Shown here piece after piece: positions 1 to 6,638 of a stretch of DNA of 11,568 nt. Position 1 is the first letter of the stretch. Each line of letters begins with the position of its first letter. The notes under the pieces are model-generated. The model saw only the letters and a list, made by a program, of their open reading frames with translations. It was not told the origin of the DNA and did not search any database. The position numbers and the translations under genes are program-made. This DNA comes from Candidatus Gastranaerophilales bacterium. Its GTDB lineage: Bacteria; Cyanobacteriota; Vampirovibrionia; Gastranaerophilales; Gastranaerophilaceae. The DNA lies in the NCBI GenBank assembly GCA_947589525.1, contig CANQAW010000039.1:1-11568 (forward strand), read 5' to 3'.

Positions 1-55
1 CATCGTACAATTCTTCTCTTTTAATTAATACTTTCAGATTTTCTATATTATTCAT
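1..55 (-). CDS. Start of a gene after tilS, probably hypoxanthine phosphoribosyltransferase (partial)
   Basis: Only the first 18 codons are inside the window, reading MNNIENLKVLIKREELYD before the edge. The start is well supported: the ATG at 55-53 follows a GGAG (positions 64-61) by 5 nt and overlaps the end of tilS by 8 nt, so translation is probably coupled. The product is a guess from two points. A KVLI..EE stretch close to the N-terminus is typical of hypoxanthine-guanine phosphoribosyltransferases, and hpt lies directly after tilS in many bacteria, often followed by ftsH. If correct, the enzyme salvages hypoxanthine and guanine to IMP and GMP in the cytoplasm. The catalytic and PRPP-binding motifs would lie outside the window, so the name cannot be confirmed here. 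Confidence 0.5.
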   Translation of the reverse strand, partial: MNNIENLKVLIKREELYD

Positions 56-1352
56 TTTTACTCCAGCTTACTTTGTAAAACGGTTGTTTTGTGACTTTAT
101 AATTTTCGCTTATCTTTTCGCTTAAAATCCAAACGATTTCTTTGCCTTTGCAAAGTAAAACAATACTGTCTTTTTTTGATTGTTCGATTTTTTGATTTAT
201 CAGATAATCTTTTAATTTCATCTTGCCTTTTAATCCGCAGGGTGAAAATATATCGCCTTGTTTTCTGTGTCTGATTGTAAGCGGAAAAGTGAAATTTAAG
301 AAGCAAAAATTTTCGTTTTCTTTCGGGAAGGTTTTAATTTTTTTATTTTCTTTTTCGATTTTTAAAATTATATCTTCAAATACGTATTGCCCTTCTTTGT
401 CTATCAAAACTTCACAATTGCTTTTTTTAATGATTTTTTCTATATATACATTGTCGTTTTTGATTTTCAAGAATAAATCCGAATTAATTGATATTTTGCT
501 GTTTTCGTTGTTTAAAATGAAATTATCAAATTTTTCCAGATTTTGAGTATTTCTGTATTTTAAAAATTCTCCGATGAAGTTGTTTATAATTTCTAACCTT
601 ATTTCTTTTCCCAATGCTTGATATTGCGTTTTTGAAAATGTTTTGTTTTTGATAAGTTCATGTTCAACTTCTTTAATTTTGTCATCTATTATTTTTTTTG
701 CATTTATTGAATTTTGAATTAGATTTTCTATGGAATTAAGATATTTCGGATTTATTTTTTCAAACAGGGGCAGAATTTCTTTTCTGATTAAATTTCTTTT
801 ATATTTCGTATCAGTGTTTGATGAGTCTGTTTTATAAATTTGATTGTTCTTGTCCAGAAAATTTAAAATCTCTTTTTTTCCAATTTTCAAAAGCGGTCTG
901 TAAAAAATCTCTCTTTTTTGAGGGATTGCAGTTAAACCGTTGATTGATGTGCCTTTTATTATTCTGTAAACAAGCGTTTCAACATTGTCATTTTTATTGT
1001 GCGCCAAAAAGACAACGTCCGTTTTATATTTGCGGGCGCATTTTTCGAAAAACTCATACCTTGCATTTCTTGCGCATTCTTCGGTTTTTGGCAAATTTGA
1101 CGGTGCTTTTTCCGTATAGAACTTAAGTTTGTGTTCTTTTACAAATTCTTTGGTAAACGTTTCTTCCTCTAACGCTTCTTTTCTCCAGTTATGATTGAAA
1201 TAGCAAAGTACAATTTTAAGATTATATTTTATTTTTAATTTATCTAAAATAAGCGCTAATGCGCAACTGTCAGGCCCTGCCGAGAAACCGAGAATAACAG
1301 TTTTATTCTTGATTTTGTATTTTTCTAAAAATTTTTCCGTTTCGTTAATCAT
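48..1352 (-). CDS. tilS: tRNA(Ile)-lysidine synthase TilS
   Basis: TilS ligates lysine to C34 of the CAU-anticodon isoleucine tRNA, using ATP, so that it reads AUA instead of AUG. The enzyme is cytoplasmic and normally essential. The 434-aa protein has an N-terminal PP-loop ATPase motif at about residues 24-29, read as SAGPDS where SGGxDS is usual. It then has ARNARYEFF, AHNKNDNVET where AHHxDDQxET is typical, and SSNTD..YKRNLIR. The C-terminal domain contains GDIFSPCGLKGKMKLKDYLI, a standard TilS feature. The reading frame extends 10 codons further to an ATG at 1382, but the start at 1352 puts the PP-loop at the usual distance from the N-terminus and lies 1 nt after the lysC stop. No clear Shine-Dalgarno precedes it, so it probably depends on translation of lysC. 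The 3' end overlaps the next gene by 8 nt. Confidence 0.95.
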   Translation of the reverse strand: MINETEKFLEKYKIKNKTVILGFSAGPDSCALALILDKLKIKYNLKIVLCYFNHNWRKEALEEETFTKEFVKEHKLKFYTEKAPSNLPKTEECARNARYEFFEKCARKYKTDVVFLAHNKNDNVETLVYRIIKGTSINGLTAIPQKREIFYRPLLKIGKKEILNFLDKNNQIYKTDSSNTDTKYKRNLIRKEILPLFEKINPKYLNSIENLIQNSINAKKIIDDKIKEVEHELIKNKTFSKTQYQALGKEIRLEIINNFIGEFLKYRNTQNLEKFDNFILNNENSKISINSDLFLKIKNDNVYIEKIIKKSNCEVLIDKEGQYVFEDIILKIEKENKKIKTFPKENENFCFLNFTFPLTIRHRKQGDIFSPCGLKGKMKLKDYLINQKIEQSKKDSIVLLCKGKEIVWILSEKISENYKVTKQPFYKVSWSKNE

Positions 1353-1353
1353 T

Positions 1354-1878
1354 TTATAAAGAGGGCAAATCCCCTTTAACATCTGCTATTGTACTTCCGT
1401 CAAGCTCAAAAGCTTCAGCAAGTGCGTTAACTGCCGTTTGTGCATGTTTTTTCTCAATAAGACAGCTTATTTTAATTTCACTTGTTGAAATCATTTTGAT
1501 ATTTATTTCTTTTTGTGCAAGAATATTAAACATTTTAGCGGCTATACCCGGTCTGTCTATCATTCCTGCGCCTACTATTGAAACTTTTACTATGTCTTCG
1601 TCAATAAAAATATCGCTTGCGCTGATTGCATTTATTAATTCTTCTTTAATTTCTTCAAATTTTGAAAAATCTTCGGTTGAAATTGTAAAAGCTATGTCGT
1701 TTGTGTTTTTTTGGTTTCTTGCATAGGATTGAATAATCATATCTACGCTTATGTTTTTATTCGCAAGTATATCAAATATTTTCCCCGCATTACCGGGTCT
1801 GTCTTTTACATCGCATATTACAATTCTCAATTGTGATGAATCGCTTGCAAGGCCTGTAACGGGTCTGGAAAATTCCAT
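1354..1878 (-). CDS. Candidate internal in-frame start: aspartokinase beta (regulatory) subunit
   Basis: Inside lysC, the ATG of codon 247 (1878-1876) is preceded by AGGAG (1891-1887) with an 8-nt spacer, an excellent ribosome binding site in coding sequence. Translation from it would give a 174-aa protein in the lysC frame containing both ACT domains and no kinase domain. Bacillus subtilis aspartokinase II and Corynebacterium aspartokinase are alpha2beta2 enzymes whose beta subunit is made from such an internal start near codon 246-250 of a gene of very similar length. The match of position, frame and domain boundary makes a two-subunit enzyme likely. It remains inference, since AGGAG here also encodes ordinary residues (Gly-Val in the linker). 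Confidence 0.6.
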   Translation of the reverse strand: MEFSRPVTGLASDSSQLRIVICDVKDRPGNAGKIFDILANKNISVDMIIQSYARNQKNTNDIAFTISTEDFSKFEEIKEELINAISASDIFIDEDIVKVSIVGAGMIDRPGIAAKMFNILAQKEINIKMISTSEIKISCLIEKKHAQTAVNALAEAFELDGSTIADVKGDLPSL

Positions 1879-2616
1879 TTCTTCTACTCCTATGATTAAT
1901 GTTCCTAAATCTTCTAATTTAAAAGAGCTCCTGACTCTCATGGGTATTTGATATAGCTTTGCCGTTTCAACGGATCTCGGATGCAGGACGTTTGCGCCAA
2001 CTCTTGCCAGCTCAAGCATCTCTTCGTATGAAATAACTTCAAGCTTTTGGGCTGTCTTGACAATACGAGGATCGGTTGTATAAACTCCTTCCACATCAGA
2101 GTATATATCGCACCTGTCTGCTTTTAGTGCGCCTGCAAGAGCCACTGCCGTTGTATCCGAACCGCCCCGACCCAAGGTTGTGATTTCATTATCGTCGCAA
2201 TATCCTTGAAATCCTGCAACTATTACTATATAATCGTCATTTAGATGTTTCTTTATTCTTTTCGGGTCAATGTTTAAAATTCTTGCTTTAAGGTGGCTGT
2301 TTTCGGTTCTTATTCCCGCTTGCTGTCCCGTAAGACTTATTGCTTTAAAACCCAGTTCATTAATTGCCATGGCAAGCAGAGACATTGAAACTATTTCGCC
2401 TGTTGACATAAGCATATCCATTTCTCTGTCTTGCGGTCTATGTGTAATTTCTTTGGAAAGTTTTATAAGGTTATCTGTTGTATGACCCATTGCAGAAACA
2501 ACTGCAACGATTTTATTGCCGTTTAGTTTTTCTTTGATGACGGCTTTTGCAACATTTTTAATTTTTTCGCTGTCCGCTACTGATGTTCCGCCAAATTTTT
2601 GAACAATTAGCCCCAT
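1354..2616 (-). CDS. lysC: Aspartokinase with two ACT domains
   Basis: Aspartate kinase phosphorylates L-aspartate to 4-phospho-aspartate, the first step towards lysine, diaminopimelate, threonine and methionine. The 420-aa protein opens with the kinase signature KFGGTSV (residues 7-13). It continues with TTLGRGGSDTTAVALA (146-161), SDVEGVYTTDPR (173-184) and ANVLHPRSVE (208-217). Two ACT regulatory domains follow, at about 263-335 (with DRPGNAGKIFDILA) and 342-410 (with DRPGIAAKMFNILA). There is no fused homoserine dehydrogenase or decarboxylase. Cyanobacterial enzymes such as that of Synechocystis carry four ACT domains, so this is the shorter form. The ATG directly abuts the TGA of the upstream TPR gene and is preceded by AAGAGGT, a good Shine-Dalgarno. 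Feedback control by lysine or threonine is expected from the ACT domains, but which amino acid binds cannot be read here. Confidence 0.97.
   Translation of the reverse strand: MGLIVQKFGGTSVADSEKIKNVAKAVIKEKLNGNKIVAVVSAMGHTTDNLIKLSKEITHRPQDREMDMLMSTGEIVSMSLLAMAINELGFKAISLTGQQAGIRTENSHLKARILNIDPKRIKKHLNDDYIVIVAGFQGYCDDNEITTLGRGGSDTTAVALAGALKADRCDIYSDVEGVYTTDPRIVKTAQKLEVISYEEMLELARVGANVLHPRSVETAKLYQIPMRVRSSFKLEDLGTLIIGVEEMEFSRPVTGLASDSSQLRIVICDVKDRPGNAGKIFDILANKNISVDMIIQSYARNQKNTNDIAFTISTEDFSKFEEIKEELINAISASDIFIDEDIVKVSIVGAGMIDRPGIAAKMFNILAQKEINIKMISTSEIKISCLIEKKHAQTAVNALAEAFELDGSTIADVKGDLPSL
1358..1377 (-). other. Small hairpin across the lysC/tilS junction
   Basis: On the minus strand AAAGGGG, a five-base loop ATTTG, then CCCTCTTT can fold into a seven-pair stem with one bulged T, ending six bases before the tilS ATG at 1352. 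It lies in the last codons of lysC and is followed by TTTAT, not a real U-tract, so it is a poor terminator candidate. If it forms, it hides the only purine-rich stretch upstream of tilS and would make tilS translation depend on ribosomes finishing lysC. This is structure by eye only. Confidence 0.3.
1887..1891 (-). promoter_or_regulatory. Internal Shine-Dalgarno in lysC
   Basis: AGGAG on the minus strand lies 8 nt upstream of the in-frame ATG at 1878, within the linker between the kinase and the first ACT domain. It is stronger than the site in front of several whole genes in this operon, such as tilS and the 558-aa TPR protein, and is the main evidence for a separate beta subunit. Confidence 0.55.
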
Positions 2617-4293
2617 TCATACCTCTTTGTTGTTAGCATCGTTTTGATTGTCTTTTTTTATTCTATCATAAATTTCCTTTAGTGAAGCTTTTAAATCATC
2701 ATCATCTTCAATTTCTTGTATTAATAAGATAATATCTTCAAAGGATTTGGTTTTGAATTGTGCATTTTCGACGGTCAGTTTTTCGATAGTTTGTTGTGCT
2801 TCTTGTGGTTTGGATAATTTAATTTCGCAAAGTGCGGTTAAAATTTGCGCATTTATATAATTCTCATCTTCTTTTTTTATTTCTTTAAACTTTTCTTTTG
2901 CTCTGTGAAAATCTTTTATTTTATATAATATAGAACCGTATTTGTAAACAGCCTGAGGATTTGTTTTGTCTTTTTCCCATGCTTGCCTTATACATCTTAG
3001 CGCTTTGGCGCTGTCATGCTTTTTGTTAATATATAAAATTGCCAAATTGTACAGTGCTTCCATTCTGCTTTGTTCATATTCTCCCGCCAGAGACCAATAT
3101 TTTATTGCTTTATCATAATCTTGCTGAATTTCATATATTCCGGCAATTTCTGCATATATCTCTTTTAGTGACGCATCAAGTCTTAACGCCAGCTTAAATT
3201 CGCTTAAAGCTATATCATATTTTTTTTCTTCATTGTAAATAATTGCAAGGTTGTGGTGCATGTTTGCGCTTTGAGGATTTAATTTTATTGCATTATCAAT
3301 GGCATCTTTCGCCTTTTGAAATTCTTTAAGCTCCAGCAGAGAATAAACATACCCGTTATATATGGCAAACTCGTCTTTTGTAATTTCAAGCGCTTTTTCA
3401 TATTTTTCAAGCGCTTCTTTGTGCTTTTGAAAAGTTTGATATGAACCTGCCCAAGCGTTAAGGAATTTCCAATCGTCTTTATATTTTTCTTTGTATTTTT
3501 CAAAATTTTCAAGACAATTTTTTTCATCCTTTAACTCGAGATAACTTTGAGAAATAAGCAGTACGTTTTCCGTTTTAGACGGATTTAGAAGCAGACTTTT
3601 TTTGCAAAAAGTTATGCAGTCGCTGTATTTTTTAAGCTTAATTGAACCAAGCCCGCAAAGATATAACGCTTCCGAATTAAAAGGGTCAAAAGTCAATATT
3701 CTTGTCAATTTTGACATAGCCGACATAATTTCATTTTCTTCAATCAGTATTACGCCCCATAAAAGCAGTACTTGCGAATTAATCGGATCGATAAGATAGG
3801 CTTTTTTCAGCATTTCTTTTGCTTGCGGATATTTTTTTGATTTCATGTAGAATATGCCGAAGTTAAGATACGTATAGGGATTTGCTTTATCAAGCCTTAA
3901 CGAGTTTTCAAATGCGCTTTTTGACAGACTGTTTTCATTTAGTTCGCTGTACACTCCCGCTATATATCCCCAAGCACGTGCGTTATTTTTATCCGCTTTT
4001 ATTGCTTTTTTAAAATTAACCAGCGCTTCCTGAAATTCTTTGTTTTGAGCATATATTATACCGAGATTTATGTATCCTTCGGGATTATTAGGGTTTATTT
4101 CAATGCTCTGTTTCAGTTTTTCAATTCCCTTGTCTTTACTGCCTGAATTTATAAGGTGCATGCCCCAGTTTATATACGCATACGTAGGCAGAGCGGGTTC
4201 TTTTACTATTGTTTTGTAACGGTTAATTTTTTCATTAAAATTATTTACCGTTGTAAAAATGTTGTTTATTTCTTTTATAAATTTTGAAATCAT
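2617..4293 (-). CDS. Tetratricopeptide-repeat protein, 558 aa
   Basis: Nearly the whole protein is built of 34-residue TPR units. About 13 to 14 can be counted from residue 36 to about 500, with the usual pattern of W/Y/L-x2-L/I/Y...A...Y..A....P, for example INPNNPEGYINLGIIYAQ and LNPQSANMHHNLAIIYNEE. The first 35 residues form a hydrophilic helix without a signal peptide or membrane segment, so the protein is probably cytoplasmic. The C-terminus is acidic then polar (EIEDDDDLKASLKEIYDR). TPR arrays are scaffolds for protein-protein contacts; the partner cannot be read from the sequence. The ATG follows the stop of the KdsC-like gene by one base and has no Shine-Dalgarno, suggesting coupled translation. 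The stop abuts lysC. An O-GlcNAc-transferase-like or assembly-scaffold role is possible, but no catalytic domain is present. Confidence 0.85.
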   Translation of the reverse strand: MISKFIKEINNIFTTVNNFNEKINRYKTIVKEPALPTYAYINWGMHLINSGSKDKGIEKLKQSIEINPNNPEGYINLGIIYAQNKEFQEALVNFKKAIKADKNNARAWGYIAGVYSELNENSLSKSAFENSLRLDKANPYTYLNFGIFYMKSKKYPQAKEMLKKAYLIDPINSQVLLLWGVILIEENEIMSAMSKLTRILTFDPFNSEALYLCGLGSIKLKKYSDCITFCKKSLLLNPSKTENVLLISQSYLELKDEKNCLENFEKYKEKYKDDWKFLNAWAGSYQTFQKHKEALEKYEKALEITKDEFAIYNGYVYSLLELKEFQKAKDAIDNAIKLNPQSANMHHNLAIIYNEEKKYDIALSEFKLALRLDASLKEIYAEIAGIYEIQQDYDKAIKYWSLAGEYEQSRMEALYNLAILYINKKHDSAKALRCIRQAWEKDKTNPQAVYKYGSILYKIKDFHRAKEKFKEIKKEDENYINAQILTALCEIKLSKPQEAQQTIEKLTVENAQFKTKSFEDIILLIQEIEDDDDLKASLKEIYDRIKKDNQNDANNKEV

Positions 4294-4294
4294 A

Positions 4295-4780
4295 TTATTT
4301 GTTTATGAGGGCATCGCAAATTTCTCTGATTGCCCCGTCTCCCCCAAAGCTTTGCGTAATTTGTAAGTTTTTAACTTTGATTTTTAAAATCGGATTTACA
4401 TTTTTGGGCGCTATGGGATATTCGACCAATTCCATTGCGGGTATGTCGTTAATATCATCGCCAATGTATAAAACATTTTCTTTTTTGTATCCGTATTTTT
4501 GCATTATATCTTCAAGCACAATCCCTTTTTGTCTTATTCCGCCATGAATTTCCGATATATTGAACTTTTCTTTGAAGTAGTTTAATATATTGCTTTCTTC
4601 ACCCGATATAATTGCAAAATTATATCCGTTTTTAATTAATAAAGCAACAGCCATTATATCTTTAAAATTAAGCTTTTTTTGAACTTCGTTTTTCTCGGAT
4701 ATATATACCGAGCCGTCCGTAAAAACACCGTCAAAATCACTTACAACCATTTTTATATTTTTTGATAATTTTAAAGTCAA
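4295..4780 (-). CDS. KdsC-like HAD-family sugar-acid phosphatase
   Basis: This is a cap-less HAD phosphatase of the KdsC type (161 aa; KdsC proteins are about 160-190 aa). The four HAD motifs are present: DFDGVFTDG (residues 15-23, with nucleophile D15 and acid D17), IISG (57-60), Lys85, and GDDIND (107-112). FGGDGAIREICD near the C-terminus matches the GGxGAxREVCD tail of KdsC. The usual role is removal of phosphate from 3-deoxy-manno-octulosonate 8-phosphate to give KDO for LPS. Two family positions differ: RDG is KDI (40-42), and the Arg after SG is Glu61, which resembles nine-carbon sugar-acid phosphatases, so KDO-8-P as substrate is uncertain. The start is TTG, chosen because AAGGAG (4793-4788) sits 7 nt upstream; the next candidate, an ATG at codon 11, would remove residues close to motif I and has no comparable site. 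Confidence 0.85.
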   Translation of the reverse strand: MTLKLSKNIKMVVSDFDGVFTDGSVYISEKNEVQKKLNFKDIMAVALLIKNGYNFAIISGEESNILNYFKEKFNISEIHGGIRQKGIVLEDIMQKYGYKKENVLYIGDDINDIPAMELVEYPIAPKNVNPILKIKVKNLQITQSFGGDGAIREICDALINK

Positions 4781-4784
4781 ATAT

Positions 4785-5168
4785 TTACTCCTTGTTCTCT
4801 TTGTCCGTGAATTTTATATCTTTTAAATATGAAATATTATTCTGGCATACTCCTAATAGCGAATATTCGTCGTTAATTTTAATTACATATAACGCCTTAT
4901 TTTGTCCGAGAGGAGTTGTTGAAATAACGGTTGCCTTATTATGTACGTTTTCGTCTTCTATTTTTATTTTAATTAATTTTTGGTAGATAAATCCCGTTAT
5001 GTATACAAGAAAAATTACGGTAAGCAATCCTAATATCATGGAAAAGTAATTTGGCTCATAAGTGCTTTTTAGTGCTTCTTCAATATTTTTGTTGTTTGTA
5101 AAAACTTCTTGAGCGCTGCATGTTAATATCATTTCGCTTAAAAACAAAAATACGGCATAAAAGCGCAT
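4785..5168 (-). CDS. fliO: FliO-like flagellar export-gate assembly protein
   Basis: FliO is a small bitopic membrane protein that helps assemble the FliP ring of the flagellar type III export gate. The 127-aa product fits. It has a hydrophobic N-terminal segment ending near CSAQ (residues 1-20, probably a signal peptide), a short periplasmic stretch, a transmembrane helix at about 43-63, then a basic cytoplasmic domain. That domain contains TTPLGQNKALYVIKINDEY (84-102) and LLGVCQNNISYLKDI (104-118), matching the family pattern of LGxxxxLxVVxVxxxxxLLGVxxxxIxxL. The family is poorly conserved, so the call rests on topology plus this motif. The ATG has a strong GGAGGT 7 nt upstream. No other flagellar gene is in the window; fliO usually lies beside fliN or fliP. 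The stop is 4 nt before the KdsC-like start. Confidence 0.7.
   Translation of the reverse strand: MRFYAVFLFLSEMILTCSAQEVFTNNKNIEEALKSTYEPNYFSMILGLLTVIFLVYITGFIYQKLIKIKIEDENVHNKATVISTTPLGQNKALYVIKINDEYSLLGVCQNNISYLKDIKFTDKENKE
4788..4793 (-). promoter_or_regulatory. Shine-Dalgarno deciding the TTG start of the KdsC-like gene
   Basis: AAGGAG on the minus strand, formed by the last two codons of the FliO-like gene, lies 7 nt upstream of the TTG at 4780. It supports TTG over the ATG 30 nt further in. Confidence 0.75.
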
Positions 5169-5173
5169 TTAAA

Positions 5174-5575
5174 CTACCTCCCGAAATTAGAATTTATTAC
5201 ATCCGAAATAAGGGGCACGTACGGCTTTTTACCCATCAGAGAAAATATTGAAAGATATAATAAAATAATAAATAAAACTAATGTGCTTATGGTGTATGAA
5301 AAATAAATCGGGGTTTGATTTATGAATATGTCAAATTTTACAGCCAATTTTCCTATAAAAGGAACTACGCTAATCAAATTTAAGCTTATGCTGTATAAAT
5401 ATACGATAACCGTAAAAACCACAGATAAAAATATTGATTGATATATATTAAAAGCCAAAAAGGAATCTATGCGTTTTTTGGTTAAATGACAAAAAAGAAG
5501 CCATATTAATCCAAAAAACCCCAAAGTATAGTATGTAAAAATGCTTATAATTCTATCAACCGCAGAGTTATTCAT
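5174..5575 (-). CDS. Tic20-like small membrane protein
   Basis: The 133-aa protein has hydrophobic segments at about residues 11-29, 40-64, 66-75 (short) and 92-112. Two stretches resemble the Tic20 family known from Cyanobacteria and plastids: FLAFNIYQSIFLSV (39-52), compared with the FxxFNxxQA at the start of the second helix, and KPYVPLISDVINSNFG (117-132), compared with the PxIPLIxxAAxxQV tail. In plastids Tic20 is part of the inner-envelope protein import channel; the bacterial role is not established. The ATG overlaps the preceding TPR gene by 8 nt (ATGAATAA) and is preceded by AAGGA with a 4-nt spacer. The stop lies 5 nt before the FliO-like start. A generic DUF4870-type membrane protein is the alternative. 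Confidence 0.6.
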   Translation of the reverse strand: MNNSAVDRIISIFTYYTLGFFGLIWLLFCHLTKKRIDSFLAFNIYQSIFLSVVFTVIVYLYSISLNLISVVPFIGKLAVKFDIFINQTPIYFSYTISTLVLFIILLYLSIFSLMGKKPYVPLISDVINSNFGR

Positions 5576-6620
5576 TTTTTCCTTTCATTTTGTCTTCAAT
5601 GAAATTGTTTGCCATTTCAATATATATCAGTTTAATTTCATTATTATTGGGATCTTGTTTCATTGCTTTTTTGTAGTATTTAATTGCTTGAGTAGTATTA
5701 TTGCAAAGAGCAAGCATATTTGCCATTAAGGTCATTATCTTAGAGTCATGGGGCGATATTGTGTGCGCTGTTTTATAAATCGACAGCGCTTCTTCGTATC
5801 TTTTTTCATCGGACAATATATTGGCAAGTATTATGTATGCGTTAATTTTATCGGGACAAAGTTCAATAGCATGTTTAAGAGTTTCAATTGCATTTTCGTT
5901 GTCGTTGTCATCGCTGTATGCTATTGCTCTGCATACCCAAGCGGAATAATTTTCGCAATCAAGCTCTACGGTTTTTTTAAACAATTCCTGTGCTTTTTTA
6001 TAATTTTTTATTGTTGCATAGGAATTAGCAAGACACAAGGAAGCTTTTGAACTGTTGTTATTTAGATTGTATGCTTTTTCGTAGTGCATAAGTGCTTGAG
6101 TATTATCTCCGAGCGCCTGTTCAACGTTTGCAAGATTTATATAATTTTCCCAATTTCCGTCATTTAATTTTACGGCTTTTGTGTAATAATTTTTTGCTTC
6201 TTCAAGATTGTCTATATCCTGATACAGATATCCTATTGCGCTATATATATCCGAATTATTCGGATTTAATTCCAAAGCTTTTTTATAGTTATTAAGCGCT
6301 AATTCAAAATTTTCAATTTCTGCGTAGATATTTCCGAGGCTGTAATATGTTGCATAATTATCGGGTTCGGCCTGCTTTGCTTTGTTATTATACTCAAGAG
6401 CCTCCGGAAACATCTTTTTGTAATAATAAATACTTCCGATGTTGAATAGGGATTGGTAGTCGTTATTTTTGATTTTTAAAATGTCTTTATATGTATTCAT
6501 TGCATTATCGTAATCGTTGCTTCCCACATAGTAATTTGCCAAGTTACGATAATTTTCAATATTTTGCGGTTCATGACTTATTTTTAATTTCAATTCCGCA
6601 ATTATATTTTCCCTAAACAA
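5568..6620 (-). CDS. Tetratricopeptide-repeat protein, 350 aa
   Basis: About nine consecutive 34-residue TPR units cover residues 20 to 325, with clear consensus copies such as YYSLGNIYAEIENFELALNN and ALELNPNNSDIYSAIGYLYQ. There is no signal peptide, transmembrane segment or catalytic domain, so a cytoplasmic scaffold or chaperone-like function is likely but the partner is unknown. It is more regular than the 558-aa TPR protein further down the same operon. The start is TTG at 6620, supported by GGAG (6631-6628) with a 7-nt spacer; no ATG lies within the first 35 codons. It follows the small cysteine-rich gene by 18 nt and overlaps the Tic20-like gene by 8 nt. Confidence 0.85.
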   Translation of the reverse strand: MFRENIIAELKLKISHEPQNIENYRNLANYYVGSNDYDNAMNTYKDILKIKNNDYQSLFNIGSIYYYKKMFPEALEYNNKAKQAEPDNYATYYSLGNIYAEIENFELALNNYKKALELNPNNSDIYSAIGYLYQDIDNLEEAKNYYTKAVKLNDGNWENYINLANVEQALGDNTQALMHYEKAYNLNNNSSKASLCLANSYATIKNYKKAQELFKKTVELDCENYSAWVCRAIAYSDDNDNENAIETLKHAIELCPDKINAYIILANILSDEKRYEEALSIYKTAHTISPHDSKIMTLMANMLALCNNTTQAIKYYKKAMKQDPNNNEIKLIYIEMANNFIEDKMKGKNE

Positions 6621-6627
6621 TATCTTT

Positions 6628-6631
6628 CTCC
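6628..6631 (-). promoter_or_regulatory. Shine-Dalgarno deciding the TTG start of the 350-aa TPR gene
   Basis: GGAG on the minus strand lies 7 nt upstream of the TTG at 6620, in the 18-nt gap after the cysteine-rich gene. It is the reason for accepting the non-ATG start. Confidence 0.65.
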
Positions 6632-6638
6632 GTTTTAC

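Noticed and set aside
223..546. Plus-strand open frame of 107 codons antisense to tilS, and similar frames elsewhere
   Set aside because: They lie opposite well-supported genes, have no family resemblance, and are expected by chance in AT-rich DNA.
1353..1382. Longer tilS reading frame beginning at the ATG at 1382
   Set aside because: It would overlap lysC by 29 nt, has no Shine-Dalgarno, and adds 10 residues before the usual TilS N-terminus; the ATG at 1352 fits the family better.
2700..4200. Repeated DNA pattern in the TPR genes as a tandem repeat or CRISPR-like array
   Set aside because: The periodicity of about 102 bp is explained by degenerate 34-residue protein repeats; the DNA copies are not near-identical.
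5110..5168. Lipoprotein signal in the FliO-like protein (ILTC at residues 14-17)
   Set aside because: Thr before the Cys does not fit the lipobox, which needs Gly, Ala or Ser there; an ordinary signal peptide or anchor is more likely.
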